Part shown: piece after piece, positions 41,637 to 50,743 of the stretch
How positions within the stretch are numbered: the first letter of the stretch is position 1
Layout: every line of letters starts with the position of its first letter
Source of the DNA: Sva-07 sp963710625
GTDB lineage: Bacteria; Actinomycetota; Acidimicrobiia; Acidimicrobiales; Ilumatobacteraceae
Direction of reading: 5' to 3'
NCBI GenBank assembly: GCA_963710625.1
Contig: CAVQBG010000008.1
Span: forward strand, 372,001-436,000
DNA length: 64,000 nt
The notes under the pieces: model-generated
Told to the model about the DNA's origin: nothing
Database searches by the model: none
The model's input: only the letters and a program-made list of their open reading frames with translations
Made by a program: the position numbers and the translations under genes

Positions 41637-44216
41637 ATGACCAACACGGCGGCGAACATCCCCGACAAGCCGACACTCGACGGCATCGAGGCCCGCTGGG
41701 TCGCGCAGTGGGACGCCGACGGCACATACCACTTCGATGCATCGGTGCCGCGTCCGGGCGTGTTCTCGATCGACACGCCGCCTCCCACGGTCAGCGGTTC
41801 GCTGCACATGGGGCACGTGTTCAGCTACACCCACACCGACACGATCGCTCGGTTCCAGCGCATGCGCGGCAAGGCCGTGTTCTACCCGATGGGTTGGGAC
41901 GACAACGGCCTGCCCACCGAGCGCCGCGTGCAGAACTACTACGGCGTGCGCTGCGACCCGAGCCAGCACTACGTCGAGGGCTTCGAACCGCCGTTCCGGG
42001 GCGACCCGCCCAAGAACCACCACGCCATCCCGATCTCGCGCCCCAACTTCCTGGAACTCTGCGACGAACTGGTCGAACTCGACGAGCAGATCTTCGAAGA
42101 CCTGTTCAAGCGCCTCGGGCTGTCGGTCGACTGGAACTACCACTACGCGACGATCGACGAACGATCGCGCCGCGCCAGCCAGCGGGCGTTCCTGCGCAAC
42201 GTCGCCCGCGGTGAGGCCTACAGCCAAGAGGCACCGACGCTGTGGGACATCGACTTCCGCACCGCCGTGGCGCAGGCCGAGATGGAGGACCGTGAGCGTC
42301 CGGGCGCCTATCACAAGATCCCGTTCGCACGAACGAGCGGCGACGGCACGATCGAGATCGACACGACGCGTCCCGAACTCCTCGCAGCGTGTGTCGCCCT
42401 GGTGGCGCATCCCGACGACGAGCGCAATCAACCCCACTTCGGCACAACGGTGCGCACACCGCTGTACGGCGTCGAGGTGCCGATTGTCGCGCACGAACTC
42501 GCCCAGCCCGACAAGGGCACCGGCATCGCGATGATCTGCACGTTCGGCGACACCACCGACGTCACGTGGTGGCGAGAGCTGGACCTCCCCATGCGGGCGA
42601 TCATCGGCCGCGACGGCCGCCTCCACGCCGACGCTCCCGACGGCGTCGACCCCGAGGCCTACGCCACCATCGCCGGGCTCACCGTCAAGCAGGCACAGAA
42701 GGCCGTCGTCGAACAGCTGGTCGAGCAGGGCCTTCTCATCGGTGAGCCCCGTCCGATCCAGCATCCGGTGAAGTTCTACGAACGAGGTGAGCGCCCCCTC
42801 GAGATCGTCACCTCGCGGCAGTGGTACATCCGCAACGGCGGACGCGATCCCGAACTCCGCGCGGCGCTGGTCGCCCGCGGCGCCGAGGTCACCTGGCACC
42901 CCGCCCACATGCAACACCGGTACGACAACTGGGTCGAGGGCCTCAACGGCGACTGGCTGATCAGCCGGCAACGCTTCTTCGGAGTGCCGATTCCGATCTG
43001 GTACGCCCTCGACGAGCACGGCGAGCCGAAGTACGACAGCCCACTGCTTCCCGAGGAGTCGCTGCTCCCGATCGACCCCTCGACCGACGTTCCCGCCGGC
43101 TACACCGAGGACCAACGTGATCAGCCGGGTGGCTTCGTCGGTGATCCCGACATCTTCGACACGTGGGCCACCTCGTCGCTCACCCCGGAGATCGCCGGCG
43201 GATGGGAGGAGGACGGCGACCTGTTCGGGCACGTGTTCCCGATGGACATGCGTCCGCAGGCGCACGACATCATCCGGACCTGGCTGTTCTCGACGATCAC
43301 CCGCAGCCACCACGAGTTCGGTTGCGCGCCGTGGACGAACACCGCGCTCTCGGGGTGGATCCTCGACCCCGACCGCAAGAAGATGTCGAAGTCGAAGGGC
43401 AACGTCGTCACGCCGATGGACCTGTTCGAGACCTACGGCACCGATGCGGTCAGGTACTGGGCCGGCTCGGCCCGACCCGGCGTCGACACCGCCTTCAGCG
43501 AGGACCAGATGAAGGTCGGCCGCAAGCTGGCCAACAAGCTGCTCAACGTCACCAAGTTCGTCCTCCAGTTCGGCGCGCCTTCCTCGCCAGGTGGACCGGA
43601 TCGCTCGCTCGACGACGGCGTCACCGAGCCGATCGACCGGTCGATGCTGGCGAAACTCGACGCGGTGGTGACCGAGGCGACCGAGGCGTTCGACGCGTTC
43701 GACTACGCGCGTGCCCTCGAACGGACCGAGGCCTTCTTCTGGTGGTTCTGCGACAACTACGTCGAGTTGGTGAAGGGCCGCACGTACGACGAGTCTCGTC
43801 CCGACGCGGCCGACTCGGCCAAGCGCGCCCTGCGCACCGCACTGAGCACGGTCCAGCGTCTGTTCGCTCCGATCCTGCCGTTCACCAGCGAGGAGGCGTG
43901 GAGCTGGTGGAACGACGGCAGCGTCCACCTCGCCTCGTGGCCGATGCCGATCGGCACGAAGGACCAGCCCTTCGGTGACCCGGCGCTCGCCGATGTCACG
44001 ATCGAGGTGCTCACCCAGGTCCGCCGCGCCAAGACCGAGGCGAAGCGCAGCCAGCGCGCACCCGTGGAGTCACTGGTGGTGACGGCACCGACGGGGCTGC
44101 ATCCCGCGCTCGAGAGCGGCCGCTCCGACCTCGTCGACGCGGGATCGATCCGAGACCTGACCATCGTCGAGGGTGACGCGGTCACGACGACGGTCGTCCT
44201 CGGCGCCGACGACTGA
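41637..44216 (+). CDS. valS: Valyl-tRNA synthetase
   Basis: 859-aa class I synthetase that charges tRNA-Val and edits mischarged Thr. Seen: PPPTVSGSLHMGHVFSYTHTD (HMGH signature), the editing domain in the middle (IEIDTTRPELLAACVALVAHPDD), and DRKKMSKSKGNVVTP (KMSKS). The C-terminal anticodon domain is complete. It is the shorter, archaeal-like form in which KMSKSKGN is followed by VVTPMDLFETYG, common in actinobacteria. A TAGCCT box ends 8 bases before the ATG; divergent from cysS. Confidence 0.95.
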   Translation: MTNTAANIPDKPTLDGIEARWVAQWDADGTYHFDASVPRPGVFSIDTPPPTVSGSLHMGHVFSYTHTDTIARFQRMRGKAVFYPMGWDDNGLPTERRVQNYYGVRCDPSQHYVEGFEPPFRGDPPKNHHAIPISRPNFLELCDELVELDEQIFEDLFKRLGLSVDWNYHYATIDERSRRASQRAFLRNVARGEAYSQEAPTLWDIDFRTAVAQAEMEDRERPGAYHKIPFARTSGDGTIEIDTTRPELLAACVALVAHPDDERNQPHFGTTVRTPLYGVEVPIVAHELAQPDKGTGIAMICTFGDTTDVTWWRELDLPMRAIIGRDGRLHADAPDGVDPEAYATIAGLTVKQAQKAVVEQLVEQGLLIGEPRPIQHPVKFYERGERPLEIVTSRQWYIRNGGRDPELRAALVARGAEVTWHPAHMQHRYDNWVEGLNGDWLISRQRFFGVPIPIWYALDEHGEPKYDSPLLPEESLLPIDPSTDVPAGYTEDQRDQPGGFVGDPDIFDTWATSSLTPEIAGGWEEDGDLFGHVFPMDMRPQAHDIIRTWLFSTITRSHHEFGCAPWTNTALSGWILDPDRKKMSKSKGNVVTPMDLFETYGTDAVRYWAGSARPGVDTAFSEDQMKVGRKLANKLLNVTKFVLQFGAPSSPGGPDRSLDDGVTEPIDRSMLAKLDAVVTEATEAFDAFDYARALERTEAFFWWFCDNYVELVKGRTYDESRPDAADSAKRALRTALSTVQRLFAPILPFTSEEAWSWWNDGSVHLASWPMPIGTKDQPFGDPALADVTIEVLTQVRRAKTEAKRSQRAPVESLVVTAPTGLHPALESGRSDLVDAGSIRDLTIVEGDAVTTTVVLGADD

Positions 44217-44410
44217 CTGCGTCGACAGCGATCGCCCAACTCGGTCAGCCCCTGTTGGCGGTTGCGTACGTCAGGCCGAACCCGATGCGATCTGGATGTG
44301 GAACTGGGCGGGCATCGGAACCTTCGTGGTCGTCACCCCCTGAACTGCGCCGGGAGCCTCGCCGCCGCCGCCCCCACCGAGGTGCCGGCGGCCGATAACG
44401 TCGCGCCGAC

Positions 44411-45736
44411 ATGTCGGAGGAGATCCCATCCACCCCCGCGTCCGCGGTGAAGGTCAGGCGGACCTGGCCGCAGCGGCTGACCATCGCGGCGGTGTTCGCG
44501 TTGGCGATCGGCTCGTTCGGCGCGGCAGGCGCTCTGTACGCCGGCCAGCGCGTCATCGAGGACCGCAACCTGGCCCCGGCGATCATCGATCCGTCGCAGG
44601 CAACCACCGTGCCGGCTGCACCGGTCACCGACGCCGACGGTTCCACCGTCACGGCCGCTCCCGGGACCGCCGCTCCCACGACCACTCCCGTGACGTTCCC
44701 ACCGGCGGAACCCGACGCCAAGAACTTCCTGATCACGGGCGCCGACAACAACGCCTGCGTCGACCCCGACTCGCCCTATGCGCCCGCCTTCGGAGATCGC
44801 AGCAACTTCGGCGAGCGCAGCGACACCATCATGATGTGGCGCGTCAACCCGGCGACCTCGCAGGTCGCCGTGCTCTCGTTCCCGCGCGACCTGTTCGTCG
44901 ACATCGCCGGATCGTCACGCACCGGGCGCATCAACGAGGCCTACGAGCGCGACAACCCCCAGAAGCTGATCGACACGATCTATCAGAACTTCGGAATCCT
45001 CACCGACCATTTCGTCCAGGTCGACTTCTGCGCGTTCCAGGAACTCGTCAGCGCCGTGGACGGTGTCGCCGTCCCGCTTCCCTACCCGGTGCGGGATCCC
45101 AACACGGGCTTGAACGTGCCGGAAGCCGGCTGTTACACGTTCACCGGCGACCACGCGCTGGCCTACGTGCGGTCACGCAAGCTCGAGTACCTCACCGAGA
45201 CCGGTGAGTGGAAGAGGGACGGCACGTCCGACCTCGGGCGCATCTCGCGTCAGCAGGACTTCCTGAAGCGCACGGTGTCGCGCCTGCTGGCCAAGGGGGC
45301 CTACAACCCCGACGTCGCAGGCGGTCTCATCCAGACCGTGTCGGAGTACATCGTCACCGACCCCGACCTCACGCCCGCCAAGATGCTGGAGTTCGCCGGC
45401 GTGCTCAGCGGCGTCGACCCCACGGCGATCACGACCTACCAGATCGAGGCGACACCGAAGACGATCCAGGGCAACGCTGTTCTCGTGCCGAACATCGGTG
45501 GCAACAACATGCAGGCGATCCTGTCGGTGTTCCGGGGCGAGGCGACGCTCGGCGAGATCCCCGATCAGGTCTTCGACACCACCGCCCCGCCGAGCACCGA
45601 CGCGGCGCCGCCGGTCGACACCGCTCCGGCACCGTCGGGCACCGAGGTCGCTCCGCCGACAGCGACCACCCTGCCCCAGGTGGTCGTCGACGAGAACGTC
45701 TTCGGCATCGTCCCCGACAAGAACATCTCCTGCTGA
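44411..45736 (+). CDS. LytR-CpsA-Psr (LCP) family protein
   Basis: 441-aa cell-envelope enzyme that attaches glycopolymers to peptidoglycan. One N-terminal span (~24-46), Thr/Pro linker, then the LCP domain with FLITGADN, FGERSDTIMMWRVNPATSQVAVLSFPRDLFV, GRINEAYERDN and HALAYVRSRKLEY...DLGRISRQQDFLKR; the Arg/Asp residues that hold the pyrophosphate lipid are present. The C-terminal part ends in a Pro/Thr stretch. TAACGT lies 9 bases before the ATG. It ends directly at a family B palindrome. Confidence 0.93.
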   Translation: MSEEIPSTPASAVKVRRTWPQRLTIAAVFALAIGSFGAAGALYAGQRVIEDRNLAPAIIDPSQATTVPAAPVTDADGSTVTAAPGTAAPTTTPVTFPPAEPDAKNFLITGADNNACVDPDSPYAPAFGDRSNFGERSDTIMMWRVNPATSQVAVLSFPRDLFVDIAGSSRTGRINEAYERDNPQKLIDTIYQNFGILTDHFVQVDFCAFQELVSAVDGVAVPLPYPVRDPNTGLNVPEAGCYTFTGDHALAYVRSRKLEYLTETGEWKRDGTSDLGRISRQQDFLKRTVSRLLAKGAYNPDVAGGLIQTVSEYIVTDPDLTPAKMLEFAGVLSGVDPTAITTYQIEATPKTIQGNAVLVPNIGGNNMQAILSVFRGEATLGEIPDQVFDTTAPPSTDAAPPVDTAPAPSGTEVAPPTATTLPQVVVDENVFGIVPDKNISC

Positions 45737-45767
45737 GTGACGCCAGGGGTCGGACCCCCGGCGTCAC
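45737..45767. repeat. Extragenic palindrome family B, copy 3
   Basis: 31 bp, core GGGGTC-G-GACCCC, arms GTGACGCC/GGCGTCAC with one mismatch (A45745 opposite C45759). It begins immediately after the LCP stop and separates it from the convergent VWA gene. Confidence 0.85.
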
Positions 45768-45769
45768 AC

Positions 45770-46711
45770 TCACGTGTCGAGGACCCGGGCGAGCGCCGCG
45801 GCGGCGTCGGATGGGCCCGACACCGTGGTGAATCGGGCGCCGGCCCGACGTGCCAACTCCTCGGCTTCTGCGGCGTCGCTCTCCGGCGCGATGATCACCA
45901 GCTCGCCGAGGCGCCGGGCCGCACCGACCACGTCACCGGGCGCCGTGGCCCGACAGTCCGACAGCAGCACGGCGATCTTCCTGCCCGCCCGCGATCGCGA
46001 GAGTTGGTCGGCGGCGGCCACCAGGGCGCCCGCCACATCGGTCGTGCCGAACCCACGCAGCGCCAGCACCGAGTCGATGACGCGTTCGTTCGACTTCGCC
46101 GCATCCTGCGACTTCGCCGCGACGACGTCCTTGCCGAACGACAGCACGGAGTAGTCGTCCGGACTCCGCCACGCGACCGCGGCGGCCGTCACCGCGGCCG
46201 TCGCCAGCGGACGGCCAGTCATCGAACCGCTGCGGTCGACCAGCAGGCAGATCGCCGTGCCCGGCGTCGACCAGGCACGCACTCGGAGGTCGTCGGGATC
46301 GACGGCCGCCCCCTCCGCCCGAGCGGTCATCAGCGCGTCGAGGCTGGCGTCGACGTCGAGGTCGCCACCGTCGGGCCGGTACCGCTGCGTCCGGAGTTGG
46401 CCCACACCACGGGGGCTCGCCGGGCCGCGACGCGACAGGTCGAGGAAGAGCCGACCCGCCAGCCGCCGGGCGAGCTCGCGCAGTCTCGGGTCGGTCGCCC
46501 CGGTGAGATCGGCGAGCAGGGCCAACGTCGCGTCGGGGTCGTCCTCCAACGCCGCTTCGACTGCGTCCTCGTCCAGCTCGCCGACCTCGGGGGAGATCTC
46601 GTCGAAGTTCGGTTGCTGTTCGAGCGAGCGCCGCGACGTGGTCTTGCGGCGCGCCTTGGTGACCTCCTCGTCGGCCGCGTCGCCCTCCTTCGCCGGGGGC
46701 GGGGCGTTCAG
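45770..46711 (-). CDS. VWA-domain protein, MoxR partner (probable CTG start)
   Basis: About 313 aa. An acidic N-terminal part precedes helical repeats (EDDPDATLALLADL), then a von Willebrand A domain from ~residue 150: AICLLVDRSGSMTGRP (MIDAS DxSxS), VLRG-like FGTTDVAGALV, and IAVLLSDCRAT. The frame is open well past the first TTG (46549), and there is no ATG or GTG upstream. A CTG at 46711 overlaps the MoxR stop as CTGA, in the style of the couplings seen elsewhere here, so I place the start there. Works with the ATPase in metal-centre or complex assembly; the client is unknown. Confidence 0.78.
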   Translation of the reverse strand: MNAPPPAKEGDAADEEVTKARRKTTSRRSLEQQPNFDEISPEVGELDEDAVEAALEDDPDATLALLADLTGATDPRLRELARRLAGRLFLDLSRRGPASPRGVGQLRTQRYRPDGGDLDVDASLDALMTARAEGAAVDPDDLRVRAWSTPGTAICLLVDRSGSMTGRPLATAAVTAAAVAWRSPDDYSVLSFGKDVVAAKSQDAAKSNERVIDSVLALRGFGTTDVAGALVAAADQLSRSRAGRKIAVLLSDCRATAPGDVVGAARRLGELVIIAPESDAAEAEELARRAGARFTTVSGPSDAAAALARVLDT

Positions 46712-47664
46712 CGGGCCGTTGTCGCCCCGTTCGGGGCGCCCGCTTTTCCCTCGCTCTGCCCGTCGTCGTCCTTGCGTCCGAACACCGCCAACCAGAGCTC
46801 GCGCACGATGTCCTCGGTCGATCGGGTGGTCCCCTCCCGGAGCCGGATGCGACCCGACAGCGCGACGAGCGCTGCGTCGAGCGACACATCACCGTTGGTC
46901 ACCGACGAACCCCGCACCGTCGCCAACGACGACGCCACCGCACACATGTCGATGGCGCCGCGCACCGACGAGCCGACGCGCAGGTCGCCGTGGGTGCGCG
47001 TCAGTCGCACCAGCTCGACCACCTTCGCCACCCACTCCGGGTCGAGCTCGGCCGCTCCCGCCGTCCGCTCGGTGATCAGCCGCTCGTCGGTCGCTGTCTG
47101 GTAATCGACCGCGAGGCGGCAGACGCGGTCGTACACCGCCCCGGAGATGCGAGCGGTGCCGATCGCATCGAACGGGTTCATCGCCGCCACGAGCCGGAAG
47201 CCGGGCGCGGCAGCGAGGCGGCCGAGGCGCGGAACGTGCAGTTCGCCCTCGCTCATCACGGTGATGAGCACGTTGAGTGTCTCCTCGGGGACCCGGTTGA
47301 TCTCCTCGACGTACAGCAGCGCGCCGTCGCGGAGCGCTGCGGCGAGCGGCCCGTCGACGAACACGTCGGGGTCGTAGCCCTCGGCCAGCACGCGGGCCGG
47401 GTCGAAGTGACCGACGAGGCGGGCCGGCGTCAACTCGGCGTTGCCCTCGACGAATTCGAAACCGACGCCGAGTTCGTGCGCGACGGTTCGCAGCAGTGTC
47501 GACTTGCCGGTGCCCGGCGGCCCTTCGATCACGATGTGGCGGTCGGCGATCAGCGCGGCGACGACGAGTTCGATCTCGCGTCGCCGTCCGACGACGGTGG
47601 AGGCGATCGACGCGACCAGCGCGCCGGGGTCGAGCGCGCCGCGCTCGGGGGAGGTGTCGGTCAT
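46708..47664 (-). CDS. MoxR-family AAA+ ATPase
   Basis: 318-aa ATPase. Walker A is GPPGTGKSTLLR, Walker B LLYVEEINRVPEE, sensor FRLVAAMNPFDAIG, then the AAA lid helices. MoxR proteins act with VWA partners as chaperones inserting metals or assembling complexes, and the VWA gene follows with a CTGA overlap. ATG 47664 is chosen; GTG 47673 three codons earlier is possible. Confidence 0.9.
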   Translation of the reverse strand: MTDTSPERGALDPGALVASIASTVVGRRREIELVVAALIADRHIVIEGPPGTGKSTLLRTVAHELGVGFEFVEGNAELTPARLVGHFDPARVLAEGYDPDVFVDGPLAAALRDGALLYVEEINRVPEETLNVLITVMSEGELHVPRLGRLAAAPGFRLVAAMNPFDAIGTARISGAVYDRVCRLAVDYQTATDERLITERTAGAAELDPEWVAKVVELVRLTRTHGDLRVGSSVRGAIDMCAVASSLATVRGSSVTNGDVSLDAALVALSGRIRLREGTTRSTEDIVRELWLAVFGRKDDDGQSEGKAGAPNGATTAR

Positions 47665-47722
47665 GGCAGTCACGTCGAGTCGAACCTAGCGTCGGAGCAC
47701 CGTCGGACTCCTGCCGCAGCCG

Positions 47723-48877
47723 TCAGCCGTGGACGACGACCCCGCGGATGTTGGTGCCGTCGCGCATCGCCTGATAACCGTCGTTGATCTCGTCGAGCAA
47801 GTAGCGGTTGGTGATCAGCTCGTCGAGCTTGAGCTGACCGTCGCGGTACAGGTTCAGCAACTTGGGGATGTCGGCTCTGGGGTTGAGCGAGCCGAAGATC
47901 GTGCCCTTGATCTCCTTGTTCCACATCGCCAGCTCGAACAGGTTGACCGACGACTCCGTCTGCGTGATCGGCGCGACGCCGGTGACGACGATCGTGCCGC
48001 CCTTGCCCGCGAGCTGCGTGCCGAGTGCCATCAGATCGCCGTACATCACGCCGGGCGTCATGATCACCTTGTCGGCCATCATCCCCTCGGTCAGCTCCAT
48101 CACCTGCGGGAGGGCCTCCTCCATCGACGAGAACGTGTGGCTGGCCCCGAACTCCATCGCCTTCTCGCGCTTGAACTCGATCGGGTCGACCGCGATCACG
48201 TGGCGGGCGCCGGCCATCGCGGCGCCCTGGACGGCGTTGATACCGATGCCGCCGATGCCGACGACGACCACCGTGTCGCCGGGCGCGACGGCAGCCCGGT
48301 TCGTGGCCGAGCCCCAGCCGGTAGCGACGCCGCACGACACGAGGGCGACCGCTTCGAGGGGGAGATCGGTGTCGACCTTGATCACCTGCGACTCGGCGAC
48401 GCACGAATACTGCGAGAACGTGCCGAGCTTCGCGAAGAGCGTCAGTTCGGGGCCGCCGTCGGCGATGCGGTGGCGGCTGGTCCCGTCGGTGACCATCCCC
48501 TTGAGGAAGGCACCGGCACCGGCGTCGCACAGGTTCTGGCGGCCGGTGGAGCAGTATCGACAGCGACCGCACGACGGCACGAACGACGCCGACACGTGGT
48601 CGCCGACGGCGACGCTCGTGACACCGGGGCCGACCTCGGCGATGACACCGGCGCCCTCGTGACCGCCGACGACGGGCCACAGGTCGTCGATGCCCATCAA
48701 CGGCCATGCCTCCTGCGGCGGCACCATGTCGCCGGTGACCATGTGCTCATCGGAGTGGCACAGGCCGGCGGCCCTCCACTCGACGAGCACCTCCCCCGCT
48801 TTCGGCGAATCGACCTCGAGATCCTCGATCCGCCACTCCTGGTCGGTCCCGTGGAGTACTGCCGCTCTGCTCTTCAT
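47723..48877 (-). CDS. Zn-dependent alcohol dehydrogenase, NDMA-type (1)
   Basis: 384-aa medium-chain dehydrogenase. Catalytic zinc ligands: Cys in AGLCHSDEH and His in GGHEGAG; structural zinc loop CGRCRYCSTGRQNLC. The nucleotide fold is marked by VVVVGIGGIGINAVQGA. The FKREKAMEFGASHTFSS and NLYRDGQLKLDELITNRY segments resemble actinobacterial NDMA-dependent alcohol dehydrogenases, which keep NAD(H) bound. An insert PPQEAWPLMGIDDLWPVV distinguishes it from its neighbour. ATG 48877. Substrate not evident. Confidence 0.9.
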   Translation of the reverse strand: MKSRAAVLHGTDQEWRIEDLEVDSPKAGEVLVEWRAAGLCHSDEHMVTGDMVPPQEAWPLMGIDDLWPVVGGHEGAGVIAEVGPGVTSVAVGDHVSASFVPSCGRCRYCSTGRQNLCDAGAGAFLKGMVTDGTSRHRIADGGPELTLFAKLGTFSQYSCVAESQVIKVDTDLPLEAVALVSCGVATGWGSATNRAAVAPGDTVVVVGIGGIGINAVQGAAMAGARHVIAVDPIEFKREKAMEFGASHTFSSMEEALPQVMELTEGMMADKVIMTPGVMYGDLMALGTQLAGKGGTIVVTGVAPITQTESSVNLFELAMWNKEIKGTIFGSLNPRADIPKLLNLYRDGQLKLDELITNRYLLDEINDGYQAMRDGTNIRGVVVHG

Positions 48878-48901
48878 GTCGACCCCCCAGTCGAATGAGC
48901 A

Positions 48902-48932
48902 GTCACGTCTGGGGTCAGACCCCAGACGTGAC
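48902..48932. repeat. Extragenic palindrome family B, copy 4
   Basis: 31-bp core with perfect arms, one further pair outside (48901-48933). Core GGGGTC-A-GACCCC, outer arms begin GTCACGTCT. It lies between two same-strand alcohol dehydrogenase genes, just after the stop of the upstream one. Confidence 0.85.
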
Positions 48933-48942
48933 TGGTTGGTGT

Positions 48943-50070
48943 TCAGTCGTAGATGAGGACGCCGCGGATGTTCTTGCCGTTGCGCATGTCCTCGAAGCCT
49001 TGGTTGATCTCGTCGAGCGAGTACGTGTTGGTGACCAGTGTGTCGAGGTCGAGCTGGCCCTGCGTGTACAGCTCGAGCAGCTGCGGGATGTCCTTGCGGA
49101 TGTTGGCCGAACCGAACAGCGACCCGATGATCTGCTTCTCGAACAGCGTGAGGAACGCACCGGGCACCGCCATCGACGGCTCGACGGTCGGGTGGATGTT
49201 GGTGACCACGATCTTGGCGCGCTTGCCGCCAAGGTGGAACGCCTCGCCGAGCGCGTCGCCATTGCCGACACCCATGGTCATCAGCACCTTGTCGAAGCCG
49301 CGGCCCCAGGTGGAGTCACCGAGACCCTCCATCGCCTCGGCGATCGAGGCGTAGGTGTGGGTCGCGCCCAACTCCATTGCGGTCTCCCGCTTGAACTCGA
49401 CCGGGTCGATCGCAGCGATCACGCGGGCGCCGGCGAGCTTGGCGCCCTGGATGGCATTCGCTCCGATGCCGCCCGCACCGACGACGGCGACGAAGTCACC
49501 AGGGCCGACCTCGGCGGCGTACACCGCGGAGCCCCACCCCGTGACCACGCCGCAACCGAGCAGGCACGCGCGATCGAGCGGGAGGTCCTTGTCGATCTTG
49601 ACGCAGCTCGACTCGTGGACGACGGTGTGCTGGGCGAACGTGCCGAGCAGGCACATCAACCCGAGGTCTTCGCCGTCGGCGGTGTGGTGGCGGGCGGTGC
49701 CGTCGGAGATCTGGCGGCCGGTCGGGAAGGCCTCGCCGCCGACGTCGCACAGGTTGGAGTGCCCGGACGCGCAGCTCGGGCAGCGGCCGCAGGCGGGGAT
49801 GAAGCCGAACACGACGTGATCGCCCGGCTCGAGGCCGGTGACGTTCGGGCCGACCTCCATCACGATGCCGGCACCCTCGTGGCCACCGATCAGCGGCATC
49901 GGCGAGGTGGCGCCGGCGAGGTCACCGGTGACGAGGTGTTCGTCGGAGTGGCACATCCCGGATGCCTTCATCTGGACGAGCACTTCACCGGCCTTTGGCG
50001 GGTCGAGCTCGATCGTCTCCACGCTCCATTCCTGGCCGATGTCCCTGAGTACTGCTGCCTTGGTCTGCAT
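48943..50070 (-). CDS. Zn-dependent alcohol dehydrogenase, NDMA-type (2)
   Basis: 375-aa paralogue of the preceding protein. Zinc ligands in SGMCHSDEH and GGHEGAG, structural zinc CGRCPSCASGHSNLC, coenzyme fold VAVVGAGGIGANAIQGA. The C-terminus ends NGKNIRGVLIYD, parallel to DGTNIRGVVVHG in the other copy. Lies 65 bp upstream of it, with the family B palindrome between, so the two may be transcribed separately. Substrate unknown. Confidence 0.92.
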   Translation of the reverse strand: MQTKAAVLRDIGQEWSVETIELDPPKAGEVLVQMKASGMCHSDEHLVTGDLAGATSPMPLIGGHEGAGIVMEVGPNVTGLEPGDHVVFGFIPACGRCPSCASGHSNLCDVGGEAFPTGRQISDGTARHHTADGEDLGLMCLLGTFAQHTVVHESSCVKIDKDLPLDRACLLGCGVVTGWGSAVYAAEVGPGDFVAVVGAGGIGANAIQGAKLAGARVIAAIDPVEFKRETAMELGATHTYASIAEAMEGLGDSTWGRGFDKVLMTMGVGNGDALGEAFHLGGKRAKIVVTNIHPTVEPSMAVPGAFLTLFEKQIIGSLFGSANIRKDIPQLLELYTQGQLDLDTLVTNTYSLDEINQGFEDMRNGKNIRGVLIYD

Positions 50071-50125
50071 GGGCCGAACAGTACGTCAGGTGTCGATGCA
50101 CGATGGCATCGGACACACTGGCGCG

Positions 50126-50650
50126 ATGACCGCCACGGAGCCCGATCCCGAGACCGTCGTGGAGTATGTCCGGGCCCTGTCCGACGACGACCTCCACCAC
50201 CTGGCCGAGGTGGTGCGCCAGGTGCAGATCGAGCGGGCGATCGGCAACGGCGATCACGACGCGATCATCGCCGCCGGGTTCGAGTCGGGCTTCGGACGCG
50301 ACGGGCTGGGTGTACTGCCATGGGTCGAGGGCAACGTCATCGTCTGCCCCGGCGGGTTGATGTCGAAGTCGAAGACCAGTCATCGTTGCCGCTTCGTCAG
50401 CGTCGACGACGTGTGGGTGTGGGAATCCGGCCTTCTGCTGCGCGAGGACAAGCGATCGTCGCCCGGCACCGACGAAGGCTTCCGGGCGATCGCGCTCGTC
50501 CCGCTCGTCGACGGCACCGAACTCGACGTGGTCACCGGCAGGGCCCGCAGCGGTCAACACTCGGTCGATCACGTCGTGAGCTACGAAGTCCGCGGCGGTG
50601 ACCTCGTCGAGGTCAGCCAACGCACCGTCACCCCCGCCAACATGCGCTGA
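50126..50650 (+). CDS. Conserved-looking hypothetical protein
   Basis: 174-aa soluble protein, acidic N-terminus (DPETVVEYVRALSDDDLHHLAEVVRQVQIERA) followed by a beta-rich part with WVEGNVIVCPGGLMSKSKTSHRCRFVSVDDVWVWES. No signal peptide or span. No family recognised. Codon use matches the neighbours and the frame is unbroken, so I consider it real. Divergent from alcohol dehydrogenase 2, convergent with the M16 gene. Confidence 0.75.
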   Translation: MTATEPDPETVVEYVRALSDDDLHHLAEVVRQVQIERAIGNGDHDAIIAAGFESGFGRDGLGVLPWVEGNVIVCPGGLMSKSKTSHRCRFVSVDDVWVWESGLLLREDKRSSPGTDEGFRAIALVPLVDGTELDVVTGRARSGQHSVDHVVSYEVRGGDLVEVSQRTVTPANMR

Positions 50651-50685
50651 CCCACACCCGCCCCTCCCCGCGCCCCCCACCACAG

Positions 50686-50740
50686 CCCGAAAAATGCCCG
50701 GTTCGTCGCGCCCAACGCGCAGATCCAGGCATCTTTCGGG
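50686..50740. terminator. Bidirectional hairpin between convergent genes, repeat family A copy 2
   Basis: Arms CCCGAAAAATGCC (50686-50698) and GGCATCTTTCGGG (50728-50740), one mismatch, flanking a GCGCG-rich inner part. Its right arm read backwards (CCCGAAAGATGCCTGGAT..GCGC) matches the left arm of copy 1 almost base for base. Confidence 0.75.
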
Positions 50741-50743
50741 GGG

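Noticed and set aside
41418..43928. 836-codon minus-strand open frame
   Set aside because: Antisense to valS, which has all synthetase motifs.
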